Positions 48,101-57,513 are shown, numbered from the stretch's first letter. The stretch: 64,000 bases of DNA from Vibrio neptunius (GCA_019339365.1 CP079859.1:1426001-1490000), one strand, 5' to 3'. Translations and numbers: made by a program. The notes: generated by a model from the letters alone, not told the origin.

Positions 48101-49415
48101 GGTATTCGGCCACCGACCAGACGTCGGTTTTTGGGTCTTGGCTTAGGGCATAGAGCCAGCCATCGCGCAGCTGCCGTAAGGTATAAGGGAGTTTGTCTGA
48201 ACGCAGCACGCCGCCCGGGAAGAGCGCGGTGTCAGTGATGGGGTTAAGCCCTTTGACTACCTCATCATTGAGTGTGTCTAGGTTTCGGTTGTCGATGGCG
48301 TAGCGCACCGGAGCCAAGGCGGCAAAGGCACTTTGATTCGCCGTGGCGACCTTCACCACGGGAAACGGTTTTTCACGGGCAATGCGGTCTATCGAGAGCA
48401 GCCCTTCACTGAGCCGGGCGGTGAAGGCTGGGTAACCGACATCCAGCGCATGGTTGTACACCCTCACGGGCTCGGTATAGATGACCGCCCCCTTGTCCAG
48501 TGGCGATAATGGCAACGTCGGGTTTAAGGTTTGTAAGGTTTCAAGAGTGACGCCGTGCTGCTGAGCAATCTGCTCTAGGGTTTCCCCTTGAGCCGCCTGA
48601 TGAGCGGCTCGGCGACTAACCTCTTCTACGATTGGCCCTTTGGTCAAAGGGATGATGGCGTCCATATCGAGCTGGACGCCATGCTCATTTAAAAAGGCCG
48701 CGTCTACCGCCGACATGGCTTGGTCATCCATGGCGTGTCGGCTAAACAGCAAGTGCTGGTTGACCACCACCTGACCCTCTCGTTTCCACAGGGCTAAGAC
48801 AAAGTCGCTGCCAAACTGGCTTCTAGGCTCTGGATTCATCGCCCCCGCAGTGCTTTGCGTGACCAAAAAGTGATACCGAGTGTCGCCTTGGAAGCGGTAT
48901 TCATGCAGCAGTTCACCATCAACAAAATGGTACAAATAGCCTTCGGTCGGTAAGCCGAGCATTTCGCCGATTTGGATGGCGGGGCGAATGGGCACAAACG
49001 CGTATTCGATAGTGAGGTGGTCTTTGTCTTGAGGCAGGATGTCTGACCAACGGAGTTCGGCATTGACCGGAAGCGGGGCTTTGCTTCCGACCCACAATTG
49101 TTGGGTTTCTTGCTTGTCTATCGAGACAATGCTGCGGGTATGAGGGCCATTGGCGACTTGACGCCATTGAGAGAACCGGCTTTCTTGTGCGGTCTTGCCT
49201 AGCAGGCTGCCTATGTGTGGCTCGACTGCCTTGCTGTACAAACTCATCTCGCACGCGTATTCGACCGCGTAAGCGAAGGCTGGCTCTTTCTCTTCGGGTG
49301 GAGAAATGGTTGGCATCGGGCCAGCCGATTTCTCTTCAATAATCGGTTTGTAGCCAGCCCTCATATGAGGTCTTTTGGTTTTAAACGGGTCGGGGTATTT
49401 ACGCTCCATGTCCAT
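45102..49415 (-). CDS. VasX-like putative type VI secretion pore-forming effector
   Basis: A 1437-residue protein. Residues about 1-260 are an unrecognised N-terminal region; 272-314 look like a LysM-type repeat (QGETLEQIAQQHGVTLETLQTLNP). From about 365 comes the VasX_N-like pattern: VRYAIDNRNLD...LPYTLRQLRDGWLYALSQ...VAEYQVVKGEFYRFV. A long helical middle follows, then hydrophobic helices at about 1115-1224 (HSLIAGAAGVIAAGLEG, LINFWGAALYAA-type) consistent with pore formation, and a polar tail. This resembles VasX/BTH_I2691-family T6SS effectors, which kill by inserting in the inner membrane. No VgrG, Hcp or adaptor is in the window. GC-richer than neighbours. Start may be 49415 or 49409. 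Confidence 0.78.
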   Translation of the reverse strand: MDMERKYPDPFKTKRPHMRAGYKPIIEEKSAGPMPTISPPEEKEPAFAYAVEYACEMSLYSKAVEPHIGSLLGKTAQESRFSQWRQVANGPHTRSIVSIDKQETQQLWVGSKAPLPVNAELRWSDILPQDKDHLTIEYAFVPIRPAIQIGEMLGLPTEGYLYHFVDGELLHEYRFQGDTRYHFLVTQSTAGAMNPEPRSQFGSDFVLALWKREGQVVVNQHLLFSRHAMDDQAMSAVDAAFLNEHGVQLDMDAIIPLTKGPIVEEVSRRAAHQAAQGETLEQIAQQHGVTLETLQTLNPTLPLSPLDKGAVIYTEPVRVYNHALDVGYPAFTARLSEGLLSIDRIAREKPFPVVKVATANQSAFAALAPVRYAIDNRNLDTLNDEVVKGLNPITDTALFPGGVLRSDKLPYTLRQLRDGWLYALSQDPKTDVWSVAEYQVVKGEFYRFVGDLAETRYNADAEKPHAYVLYQTGRPYFIGYASQRWTQNLQDFYTGNTPESQQARQAWLRDITAPTHRLPIEQISKEVADVGHEDLSAYYLTCASPTVTEADEQGLITPLQPASLISYQYQAPLLCAHHFVALDDPLADFTDLYLRLAQSVLPLLQDDHTQRKIVVAEAIRSLVRISLPPGTLDNVPVDKVVEVEQDLDTCLEYHYYQAQLKNGNAVGNWGASLALEAQPIIAAYPEARARLNQYGIAPALLESRFREYVERRKAHRQVNWADLDTFYKDYLSTLHHSVAMIKHDAPHVIKAITALGTDPRRFGLDVGDHAHHRVLSTLMDATLNELELSAQQVPELSDSIDELLTEPDNLLGLAVYGFSSEIYAATEPLLGGVTFSDFTGQTRIPLSGFISAFNDVIGFSDPNSALFTATKSLLIPLERQINQATQAVKDKGDKAVRSLQMLRFRIINRVMKLPGLSARRAMAMSLWGQAQLSQGKVFLNEGLSAQTQAANGRYHQLLMEAHSTNTALSKLPADSPDYRRMSTSLRQINKQISRYVESIPPVFSEYQSQTVGKYTFSNAASSVSHAFDRLGGTDLVVASLNLINITSQIQTLQEMEKSAPYPDTRRQQTTVGYSIAWFVNNTGVVLKGLSLSKIQGKSGVMENTLKTLKTSKMEGVKIADVLNAQRYIAHSLIAGAAGVIAAGLEGWQVVEDFSSSKSSTERFLLFGKGVALAGQFASWGGLVYNSLRTRLGLIFVGEVLKGWMLAINFWGAALYAAVTILLLLTKRTPLETWLRHSIWGKEPDFNRSAVDEYHALLALLNQPSIQFRTTARRIDRAGASNSATVYFKQEMTILLPNAYANEAVTLCIESGFPPSDYQNFTAHTLFSGQVTRDKNEPTLCRYHLPLPQPLQHLVAQGQGTIRQERLNVFVGRHANNPYDNGNALVSVYQAQTLAGVSEHKTMPALAESKLSLMPTHQVQLRLPPMPTHPAPASKKPE

Positions 49416-49914
49416 GCCCTCTGTCGAAAGTTGAGAGGGAGTGTAGGCGCGTACGTTGTAGGCAAAGAGTTAATTATTGGTGATTTATTCTAAATTATTT
49501 TATTGGTAGATTTCCATTCAACGTTATATGTAAACAATGCTAATCAAAGTAGTATATTACTCTTCATGGCTAACGCTTTTTCAAGGCGTGTTTTCATCCC
49601 CCATCTGTGTTGACCCCAGCCCCTTGAGCTTAATACGTACTGAAATCACCACACCAGAACAGGTGTCGATGTGTTTTGTTTGAGTATTGTAACGAGCAAA
49701 TTTCAGGGCAAGAATGGATGAGGTTACGATTGGCTAACTGTTAGCGTATTACGACAGTGGTTTGTATGACTTTCTTAGCTCACAGGAAGGTTATGGTGTC
49801 AAAACGAAGGTCGAAATTTAAGGCGCATGGTCAAACAAAGGTGGGGTAGTAAAAGCTGGTTGGGAGCAGCACGTTGATTCAGTCAATCTTACTTGATCAA
49901 GTGCACCCAGATAT
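49416..49914. other. Intergenic stretch upstream of the effector gene
   Basis: About 500 bases containing the likely effector promoter at the left. I see no convincing gene, RNA or repeat in either strand. Confidence 0.5.
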
Positions 49915-49947
49915 GAAAAAAGCCGCTAATTGCTTAGCGGCTTTTTT
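49915..49947 (-). terminator. Terminator after tRNA-Ser
   Basis: AAAAAAGCCGCTAA...TTAGCGGCTTTTTT hairpin just past the tRNA 3' end, with T runs in both directions. Confidence 0.88.
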
Positions 49948-49955
49948 ACTGAATG

Positions 49956-50046
49956 TGGCGGAGAGATAGGGATTTGAACCCTAGATACGCTATTAACGTA
50001 TGCCGGTTTTCAAGACCGGTGCTTTCAACCACTCAGCCATCTCTCC
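49956..50046 (-). tRNA. tRNA-Ser (TGA)
   Basis: A 91-base class II tRNA on the reverse strand: acceptor GGAGAGA pairs with TCTCTCC, the anticodon loop is TCTTGAAAA (anticodon TGA), a long variable arm (CATACGTTAATAGCGTATC) is present and CCA is encoded. Confidence 0.97.
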
Positions 50047-50288
50047 GTTGTTGAGGCGAATAATATAGAGGTTGGTTTTTCTTGTAAACCCCTAATTTTA
50101 CTGATTGCTTTAATTGTGAGCACTTGAGGCAGAAAACTAGAGCAAGTGCGTGTTTTTAGACCAAATCTAACGAATAAACAGAGGGTTATTCGATTGAGAA
50201 GGGTAGAAAAGAGGTTCGCCGAGAGTAACAAAGCGCTGTGATCATCACAGCGCACAGAAGTTAAGTTCTTCTTTAGGCAGCCATACTG
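50047..50288. other. tRNA-Ser promoter region and TRAP-end hairpin
   Basis: Contains the tRNA promoter on the left. At about 50232-50253 the palindrome CGCTGTGAT-CATC-ACAGCG with a short T-bearing tail leftward may terminate the TRAP transcript. Confidence 0.45.
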
Positions 50289-52418
50289 TCAGCTAGAAGA
50301 AATAGGTTGTTGGATTGGCGTGGGCTGGTCATGTTTTCGGCTGTACCATACGAAACCGATCAATATCCCACAACAGGCTAAGCGCACACTCATCGGGGTT
50401 TCAGGCCAAACCAGAGCACAGCCTATCACGATGAGTAAAAGCCGCATGAGCAGATGGACTTTTCCTTCCAGATAGCCTTCCATGGCTCCAACAAATGCAT
50501 AAGTGCCTAAAATGGCGAACAACCCGGCCTCAAGTACTGACATCGTATCCCAACTGATGATGCCACTGTAGGCAATAAGCAGAGGGACCAAATATAAACC
50601 CTTGGCGATTTTCCACGCCGTAAAGCCGGTTCGCATTGGTGGCGTGCGGGCAATGGTTGCAGCGGCAAAGGCGGTTAAACATACCGGTGGCGTGACATTG
50701 CTATCTTGCGATAACCAGAAAATGATCAGATGAGCGGACAGTAAAGCTAAACTGACGGTTTCAAGCCCCAAGCTTTGCTCCAGTAGTGTCTGCATAAAAT
50801 CAGCTGGAACTTGGGAGAGCAGTTGTTGAGCTGTTTCCAGTGACATAGGGGCGGCTAGTGTGGTGAGTTGATCAGGTGTGATGAGCATAAAGATAGACAT
50901 GGCTTCTTGGGGCAGTTGGCCTGCCATCATCAGGTCGAGTAGTTGTTTTTCGGCCAGTAATTCGTATAGCGCTGGGGCAGACAGTGTGCCGAGCACAATG
51001 TAGGAAGCAGTGACAGGCAAACCCATACCCAGAATCAAAGAGGCCAGAGCCACAAACAGCAGCATCAGCAGCAGTTGTCCGTTAGCCCAGTGATGGATCA
51101 TCAGTGAGAAGGTGTTGCCAATGCCTGTAGTACTGATGACATTCACCACTAACCCAATGCCGACTAAAAGCACCGCGGTCGTTGCCATGTTTTTTGCCCC
51201 TTGCGCCAATGCCTCGTAAATAGCACTAGGGCCCATTTTGTGATGTTTTGAAAACCACGACGCGACGACAACAGACAAAATGGATAATCCGGCGGCATAA
51301 GTTGGCGTGAATCCTTGCACCAGTAGCGTCACCAATACTGCCAATGGAATCAGGTTGTGCCAACCAGAGGCCAAGACGCGGATCAATGATTCGCCACCTG
51401 TCGATTCTTTTTGTACGCCGCTGCGTTTGGCTTCAATCCGCACGAAGAAAGCGACAGACAGAAAATAGATCAATGCCGGTAGGAGAGAGACCAAGATGAT
51501 ATCGACATAGGGGATTTGTGTGTAAGAGGCCATGATAAATGCACCGGCCCCCATGACAGGTGGCATCAGCTGTCCTCCGGTTGATGCGGCGGCCTCTACA
51601 CCAGCGGCGAATCGCGGCGGAAAGCCTGCTTTTTGCATCAGAGGGATGCTGATAACGCCCGTGGAAACGGTATTGGCGACACTTGACCCCGATACTGAAC
51701 CCATTAAACCTGAGCCAATGACGGCAATAAACCCAGGTCCACCGATCACTTTTCCAGCCGCCGCTTTCGCTACGGCAAGGATGTAGTCGCCAACGCCCGA
51801 TCGGACCAGAAAGGCACCAAACAAAATGAACATGAAGACAAATGTCCAGCTTATGCGAGAAATGGGGCCGAACATCCCCTCTGATGAATAAAAGCTGCGA
51901 AAAAGCAGGGTCTCAAAACTCAATCCAGGGAAGTGGAATAAACCCGTTGTCCATTTCCCCCACAGTACGACATAACTAAGACAGACAAGGATTAGTAGCG
52001 GAATGAACCAGCCCATGGTGCGGCGTATGAGTTCTATGACGATAGCGATCGCCAGGATGGAAAACAACCAGTCGCTGGCAATAAAGCTCATGCCACGTTC
52101 ATAGAGGGCATCTTCGGCAAACGGGAGATAAATCACACATGCGAGGATGGCGATGACAAGCCCAATATCGACGCCAAGAGCTGCGCGACTTCGCTTAAAG
52201 CGCCCATGCGCTGGATACCAGAGTGCACATATGATGGCGAAACCAGCAAAGTGAATGGCTGAAATCCATAATTCTGGTAGCGTTGCGACGGTATTAAACC
52301 AGACGTGCAATAAAGAGAGAACCACACTAAGTGTCGTGATGACTTTGCCAACTAATGGAAAATCATCACGTGTCGGCAGGGCAAACTTTTGCAGTTCTTG
52401 TTGAAGTGGATCCTTCAT
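50289..52418 (-). CDS. TRAP transporter fused permease (TAXI-associated)
   Basis: A 709-residue inner-membrane protein joining the small (DctQ-like) and large (DctM-like) TRAP permease parts in one chain, as in TAXI systems. Many membrane segments are seen, with VGSGLMGSVSGSSVANTVSTG, AAASTGGQLMPPVMGAGAFIM and SLILGMGLPVTASYIVLGTL typical of DctM. ATG at 52418 (MKDPLQQELQ) has GGAG upstream and is preferred to 52430. It follows the TAXI receptor in one operon. The substrate is unknown. Confidence 0.93.
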   Translation of the reverse strand: MKDPLQQELQKFALPTRDDFPLVGKVITTLSVVLSLLHVWFNTVATLPELWISAIHFAGFAIICALWYPAHGRFKRSRAALGVDIGLVIAILACVIYLPFAEDALYERGMSFIASDWLFSILAIAIVIELIRRTMGWFIPLLILVCLSYVVLWGKWTTGLFHFPGLSFETLLFRSFYSSEGMFGPISRISWTFVFMFILFGAFLVRSGVGDYILAVAKAAAGKVIGGPGFIAVIGSGLMGSVSGSSVANTVSTGVISIPLMQKAGFPPRFAAGVEAAASTGGQLMPPVMGAGAFIMASYTQIPYVDIILVSLLPALIYFLSVAFFVRIEAKRSGVQKESTGGESLIRVLASGWHNLIPLAVLVTLLVQGFTPTYAAGLSILSVVVASWFSKHHKMGPSAIYEALAQGAKNMATTAVLLVGIGLVVNVISTTGIGNTFSLMIHHWANGQLLLMLLFVALASLILGMGLPVTASYIVLGTLSAPALYELLAEKQLLDLMMAGQLPQEAMSIFMLITPDQLTTLAAPMSLETAQQLLSQVPADFMQTLLEQSLGLETVSLALLSAHLIIFWLSQDSNVTPPVCLTAFAAATIARTPPMRTGFTAWKIAKGLYLVPLLIAYSGIISWDTMSVLEAGLFAILGTYAFVGAMEGYLEGKVHLLMRLLLIVIGCALVWPETPMSVRLACCGILIGFVWYSRKHDQPTPIQQPISSS

Positions 52419-52449
52419 AACAAACTCCATTCGTACAGGTTAGGGCGGC

Positions 52450-53454
52450 TTAACGCGCGATCAATTCCGCTGGAAGCTCAATACCCATTTCTCGGTAGTA
52501 ACGAGCTGCACCAGGGTGTAGGGGAACGGGCAGTCCGGAGATGCTCTTTTCTAACGCCATCGCTTTGGTTGCCTTGTGAATACCTTGCAGGAAAGGCAAA
52601 TTCTCGTAGATGGTTTTCGTTAGTTGATAAACGTCTTCTTCAGGGATATCGTCACGCACGGCGAGAAAATTCGGCTGTGCAATGGTCGTGATGGGTTTAT
52701 CTAAGTTCGGATAGGTGTTGGCGGGTATCTCATACTTGGTCCAGATGTCATATTCTCGGTTTGCTTGTTTGATTTGTTCATCAGTGAAAGATAGGATTTG
52801 AATGTCATTGCCAAGCGCTGCAAATGCTTGAGTGACTGCGCCGACAGGTACACCCGCAGGCGTATTCATACCATCAATGGTGCCGTTTTGCAGTGCGCTG
52901 GCGCTACCGCCATAACCCATAAAGGCAAGTTTGAACTCTTCTGGGTTGATGGCCAGACTTTGCATGATCTGACGCCCTGAGTTCTCTGTCCCTGAGCTTT
53001 TTTTACCGATAGAAAACTTTTTGCCTTGTAGTTTTTCAAGATCGCTTATGGTCCCTGTTTGCGCGATATCTGAACGGACAATAAAATGCTCTACGTTTTG
53101 CCATAGCATGGACACTGACCGCAGCTGAGTTTGGCTGCTTTTATACGGTCCTGCGCCCTTCCAAGCCCAAGCGCCATACAACCCTTGCAAAATCGCAAAC
53201 TGTGCCTGATTGTCATTAAGAAGCTTAATGTTTTCTCCCGAGCCAGCTGAACTGATAGCAGCCAATGAAAAGTGTTGTTTGGGAGCGAGTTTCACCTTAC
53301 TTAATGTTGCCAGTGCTACGCCTACTGGGTAGAAAGTGCCACCAGTTGAAGCGGTTGCAAGAATGTAACTGCGCTCGCTAGCAAGCGTTGATTGGGTAAA
53401 CGCCAATGCACTTAGTGTGAGTACAGTGGTGGTGAAGATGTTTTTTAACGTCAT
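52450..53454 (-). CDS. TAXI-family TRAP solute-binding receptor
   Basis: A 334-residue periplasmic receptor with a signal peptide (TVLTLSALAFTQSTLA). The TAXI pattern is ILATASTGGTFYPVGVALATL followed by AISSAGSGENIKLLNDNQAQFAILQ. It captures the solute for the fused permease 31 bases downstream. ATG at 53454 has GGAG seven bases upstream. Its promoter is sigma-54 type and it is likely controlled by the neighbouring two-component system. Confidence 0.93.
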   Translation of the reverse strand: MTLKNIFTTTVLTLSALAFTQSTLASERSYILATASTGGTFYPVGVALATLSKVKLAPKQHFSLAAISSAGSGENIKLLNDNQAQFAILQGLYGAWAWKGAGPYKSSQTQLRSVSMLWQNVEHFIVRSDIAQTGTISDLEKLQGKKFSIGKKSSGTENSGRQIMQSLAINPEEFKLAFMGYGGSASALQNGTIDGMNTPAGVPVGAVTQAFAALGNDIQILSFTDEQIKQANREYDIWTKYEIPANTYPNLDKPITTIAQPNFLAVRDDIPEEDVYQLTKTIYENLPFLQGIHKATKAMALEKSISGLPVPLHPGAARYYREMGIELPAELIAR

Positions 53455-53501
53455 GATGATGCTCCGTATCATGTGGTGTGCTTAAAGCGGAAAACTTACC
53501 T

Positions 53502-53520
53502 AGAGCAAGCAAAATGCCAA
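53502..53520 (-). promoter_or_regulatory. Sigma-54 promoter of the TAXI-TRAP operon
   Basis: Leftward TTGGCATTTTGCTTGCT has GG (53518-53517) and GC (53506-53505) separated by 10 bases, the RpoN -24/-12 arrangement. Transcription would start near 53493, about 40 bases before the TAXI start codon. Confidence 0.85.
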
Positions 53521-53682
53521 AACTTAACTAATTGTTACTAAAGGTTTTTTTGTTTAATTTAGTGGTTTATAAGCATTTAATTGCTTATTGGGAGGGATTG
53601 CCATAAGCAAAAAATGGCCTATCAAAGGGAGAGGGTAACCAATGAGATGTCAGGGGCTAAACAACCAGCCCACGGTGACGTA

Positions 53683-53733
53683 GCCGCTGATAGGCAGCAC
53701 ATTGAGATAAGCCAATTTTTGCCTATCGGCTGC
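53683..53733. promoter_or_regulatory. Inverted repeat, probable activator site
   Basis: GCCGCTGATAGGCA (53683-53696) and TGCCTATCGGCTGC (53720-53733) face each other and share the arm GATAGGCA. Lying about 200 bases upstream of the sigma-54 promoter, this is where an NtrC/DctD-type activator would bind. Confidence 0.6.
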
Positions 53734-53740
53734 GAACACA

Positions 53741-55120
53741 CTAAGAGGGCGTATAGTCACTTCGGTTTAGCGCATATTTGACCATCTTTTGGTTGAGAGT
53801 TCGTCTGGGTAAATCGAGCTCTTCCAGCACATCATTGATGCGTCCCTGATGGCGCTTCAACGCTTCGTGGAGAATTTTTCTTTCGAAGCTTTGCATCTGA
53901 ATGGCGAGCGGCAAACCTTGCTTGATGCCGGCTGTGGTCGTTTGTGGACGGCATGAGAGAATGTCTCCAACGGTTAGAGAATCATCCAGTGCAAAACGAA
54001 TCGCGACATTGCGTAGCTCACGAACATTGCCTGGCCAAGGGTAGCTGAGCAACATTTGTTGGTCAGCAGGGCTGGGACGTCGGGTGTTGGTATTGGCTTC
54101 CTGAGTAAAATGTTCAAACAGCAGTAAAGCGTCTTCCTCGCGGTCTTTCAAAGCGGGTAAATAAAGCTGGGCGATATTCAAACGGTAAAACAGATCTGGG
54201 CGAAATTCAGAGTGGTTTAGCAAGTCACATTTAGCAGCGGAGATCACGCGTAAGTTAACCGCTTTAGCATGGTTACTGCCCACGCGTTCAACGGTGTTTT
54301 CTTGCAGCGCGCGCAACAGCTTAACTTGCATTGCCAAAGGTAGGCTTTCAATTTCATCCAGAAATAAAGTGCCTTTGTCAGCAAACTCTATCTTGCCGAT
54401 GCGCCGCTTGGCAGCCCCGGTAAAAGCACCAGCTTCGTGACCAAACAACTCACTTTCAAATAGGTTATCCGGTATTGCACCGCAATTGAGTGGAACGAAT
54501 GGGTGCGGCTGTCGGGTGCTGAAGTGATGCAGACAGTAAGCGACCAATTCTTTTCCGCACCCTGTATCACCATAAATAATGACGTTGGTATCAATGCTGG
54601 CGATTTTCTGCACCTGTTCACGCAGTTCACACATTACCCGACTGCGTCCTATCAATATCTGTTCTATGCCTTCAAGGCTTTGTAGGTAGGTCTGCCGTGA
54701 CCGCCATTTTTGCGATTCGATATAGGGTTGGATGGCTTGGTTGACGGTCTGTGCTAAGCGCTCAGGTTCGAACGGTTTTTCGATAAAATCGTAAGCGCCC
54801 TGTTGCAGAGCGTTGACTGCCATGTCGACATCACCATGTCCAGTGATCAGGATCACTGGAATATCAGGAGCTTGCTGCTTCACTTGCTGTAGCAACTCTA
54901 AGCCGTCGATGCCAGGTAAGCGAACATCACTGATGATTGCCATGAATTCGTGTTGAGTAATGGCGGCGAGTGCCGCCGTACCATTGTCAAAGGTGGTAAG
55001 TTCAAAGCCAGCCAGTTGAAGCCATTGTGCTGTCGTCTGACGAACGATGGGATCGTCCTCGATCAGCACGATAGGGTGTTTAGTTGTTTGTTGCATATCT
55101 ACGCCGTTGTCTTGTTCCAT
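53741..55120 (-). CDS. DctD-like sigma-54 response regulator
   Basis: A 459-residue NtrC-family activator: receiver domain with the phospho-acceptor Asp in ISDVRLPGIDG, AAA+ domain with the P-loop GDTGCGKE and the loop GAFTGA (EAGAFTGAAKRR), and a C-terminal Fis-type HTH (LEELDLPRRTLNQKMVKY). It pairs with the divergent sensor kinase and, by the sigma-54 promoter and inverted repeat next door, probably activates the TAXI-TRAP operon. ATG at 55120 is preferred to the GTG before it. Confidence 0.92.
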   Translation of the reverse strand: MEQDNGVDMQQTTKHPIVLIEDDPIVRQTTAQWLQLAGFELTTFDNGTAALAAITQHEFMAIISDVRLPGIDGLELLQQVKQQAPDIPVILITGHGDVDMAVNALQQGAYDFIEKPFEPERLAQTVNQAIQPYIESQKWRSRQTYLQSLEGIEQILIGRSRVMCELREQVQKIASIDTNVIIYGDTGCGKELVAYCLHHFSTRQPHPFVPLNCGAIPDNLFESELFGHEAGAFTGAAKRRIGKIEFADKGTLFLDEIESLPLAMQVKLLRALQENTVERVGSNHAKAVNLRVISAAKCDLLNHSEFRPDLFYRLNIAQLYLPALKDREEDALLLFEHFTQEANTNTRRPSPADQQMLLSYPWPGNVRELRNVAIRFALDDSLTVGDILSCRPQTTTAGIKQGLPLAIQMQSFERKILHEALKRHQGRINDVLEELDLPRRTLNQKMVKYALNRSDYTPS

Positions 55121-55261
55121 CACGTTTTTAAAAGTGACCTCAAGTTAGCATGAGCTAGCTCTCACTTTATGCAACTAGTATATCCCTTTTAAAACCAAGC
55201 AGTACAAGTCATCAAAATCTAATATGTGTGGCCCCAATAAGTGATAAAGGATGACACTGCA

Positions 55262-57315
55262 ATGGCAGTCCCACAACGATATGGCTTGTTTGCCGTTACA
55301 CTGTTGCTGATAGGGTTGATTCAGATCGTGAGTCAAGAAGTGGTTAAACAGTGGAAACTTGAGAGTAAACAGCGTCATGCGGAAGAGCGTTTTCTCGGCT
55401 ACATCGAAGAAGTTCGCCGAACATTGCGCCGTTTTGACTACTTGCCTTTTTTGATCACCAAAGATCAAGCGAGTGTGCGTTTTTTACGCGGTGAGCATCA
55501 GTTTTACCAACAGATTCAGCAGCAATTGATTCAATTGGACAAAGCGGCTAACACCAAAGGTTGGTATGTGCTTACTGATAGAGGGGGACTTAAGATTTCT
55601 AGTGTTCAATCTCGGCGAATGTCGTCACACAGCGCCAAAGCGATTGCAGCAAAAATTCAGCAGCATCGTGGGGTTGTGTCTCATGTGACCACCAGCCCAG
55701 AGAGCTCAGATTATTTTATTGCTTCACCTCTCTACGATGGTGTGACAATCATCGGTATTGTCGCCGTTCAAGTCGACCTGACTCTTCTTATCGATCAATG
55801 GTTTTCACAGGGTGAAGCGATTTTAGCACACCACCCTAATAGTCAGTTTTTTCTCTCCAGCAACCCTCTTTTTTCATCTACTTGGTTTTATCAGCACTTC
55901 GACAGTGGGGCGATGATCGAGTACCACCGACTCTATGACGGTACGCGCATCGAAACCTGGCAGGTAAAGGAGCAAAAGTATTTAGTCCAGTCTGTTGTCT
56001 TAGATGATCTCAACTGGAGATTGGTGTATCTCACTCCCTTGCAATCGATGTTACGTAGTGCGCATTGGATAAGCGCGGGCATAATAGTGGGGGAGTAATC
56101 ATCACGTTGCTCATGGTAATCAGGTATCAGCGACATCAGAAAGTGCGTAGCCAGCAGCGCATGCAAAAGCTGGTGGAAGCCTCTGAGAAAAGGTTGAATG
56201 TGATGCTGAGCAAAACCCATGTTGGGCTAATACTGATCGATGAAAGTGGTGATATCCAAGACATTAACCCAATGGCGAAGAAGTATTTTAGCCTTTCAGA
56301 GTCGATGACGCGCCAAATCAAACTCTGGCAGCTTTTTACAAGCAGTGGTTCCGATTCGCCGGCGTTAGAACTACTGAAAAACTTTGATCAGCACGCTTAT
56401 TTGGCTGAAATGACGGAAGTTGAGATTCTTGGGCAGCGCAGTGATGGAAGCTGCTTTCCCGTGATGATCTCGCTGAGTGCCTTACCTTGGCATGAAAGAG
56501 GTTACTACCTGTGCACTGTGATTGATATTAGTAAACGAAAACGTGCTGAAATGGCTTTAAAGCAGTCAAACCAGAGGTTGCAGGCGCGCGTTGAAGAAAG
56601 GACGAAAGCACTCGATAATGCTCAACAAGAATTGATCGAGTCGAGCAAAATGGTGGCGCTTGGGAGAATGTCCAGCGCTATAGTGCATGAACTCAATCAG
56701 CCTCTTACTGGGCTTAGGACGCTATTCTCAAGTAACCAATTATTGCTCGAAAGGGGGCAAACACAGCTACTTAAAGATAACATGTCCTTGGCAATGACGT
56801 TGTTTGAGCGTATGGCGTCGATGACGCGTCAGCTCAAGTCTTTCGCCTTTCAACGACTTGAATCTCCTCAGCCTGTGTCACTCAATGAAGCTTTGGATGA
56901 AGTCCTACAAGTTCATCAAATGCGTTTGGACAAGGTGGATTTGGAACTTCAATTAGAGACTCGGGAGCTGTTTGTGTATGGCGAAGAGGCTAGGCTTCGC
57001 CATGTGCTTGGCAACTTGGTTGGGAATGCCTTGGACTCGATGACAGAGACTGACTTTCCGCGGTTACAAATTGAGGTGGAATCTGTATCAGATGAAATAG
57101 AAGTTAGGATCATAGACAACGGTTGTGGTGTAGAACAAGCTAATCTTGGCCGTATGTTTGAGCCTTTCTACACCAGCAAAAAAATCGGTGAAGGGCTAGG
57201 GCTTGGATTAGCCATTGCGGCGAACAATGTTCGCGACATGCAGGGAAGGCTGTCAGGAGTAAATAATGTAAGACGTGGGATGACATTTACGCTGGTTTTA
57301 CGAAAAGCTGGCTAA
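55262..57315 (+). CDS. DctB-like sensor histidine kinase (one-base frameshift)
   Basis: A membrane sensor kinase with an N-terminal membrane helix, a periplasmic sensor of the double-PAS (DctB) type, a second membrane helix, a PAS region, a coiled coil, and kinase core: H-box SSAIVHELNQPL, N-box LGNLVGNALDSM and G-boxes IDNGCGVE and GLGLGLAIA. At 56089-56093 five G should be six: the first part ends at 56098, the second continues as VIITLLMVIRYQRHQK. The ATG at 55262 follows AAAGG. Divergent from its regulator. Read as a probable sequencing deletion. Confidence 0.9.
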
Positions 57316-57513
57316 TTGGCAGTATTGATATCAAACCTGTTGAGTTAGCTATCTTGCAGTTAGAGGAGCAATACCGTCGCAGTTCAATGACCAAGGCTCC
57401 TATCGTTACCTCGACGACTCTTCCAATGCCAATATAAATCATTTGTAGGCGCTGCTTTGACTGTTGAACTGCTGAGGAGTGGAGCCAGTAACGGCTTGTA
57501 GTACGAGAAAAGC

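Noticed and set aside
45574..49493. Rightward open frames opposite the large effector-like gene
   Set aside because: They are antisense shadows of a GC-richer coding gene with clear family features on the minus strand.
10792..56093. Programmed ribosomal frameshifting as explanation for the five broken genes
   Set aside because: The genes are unrelated, the runs are A, C or G, and both insertion and deletion types occur; none belongs to a family known for programmed shifts.
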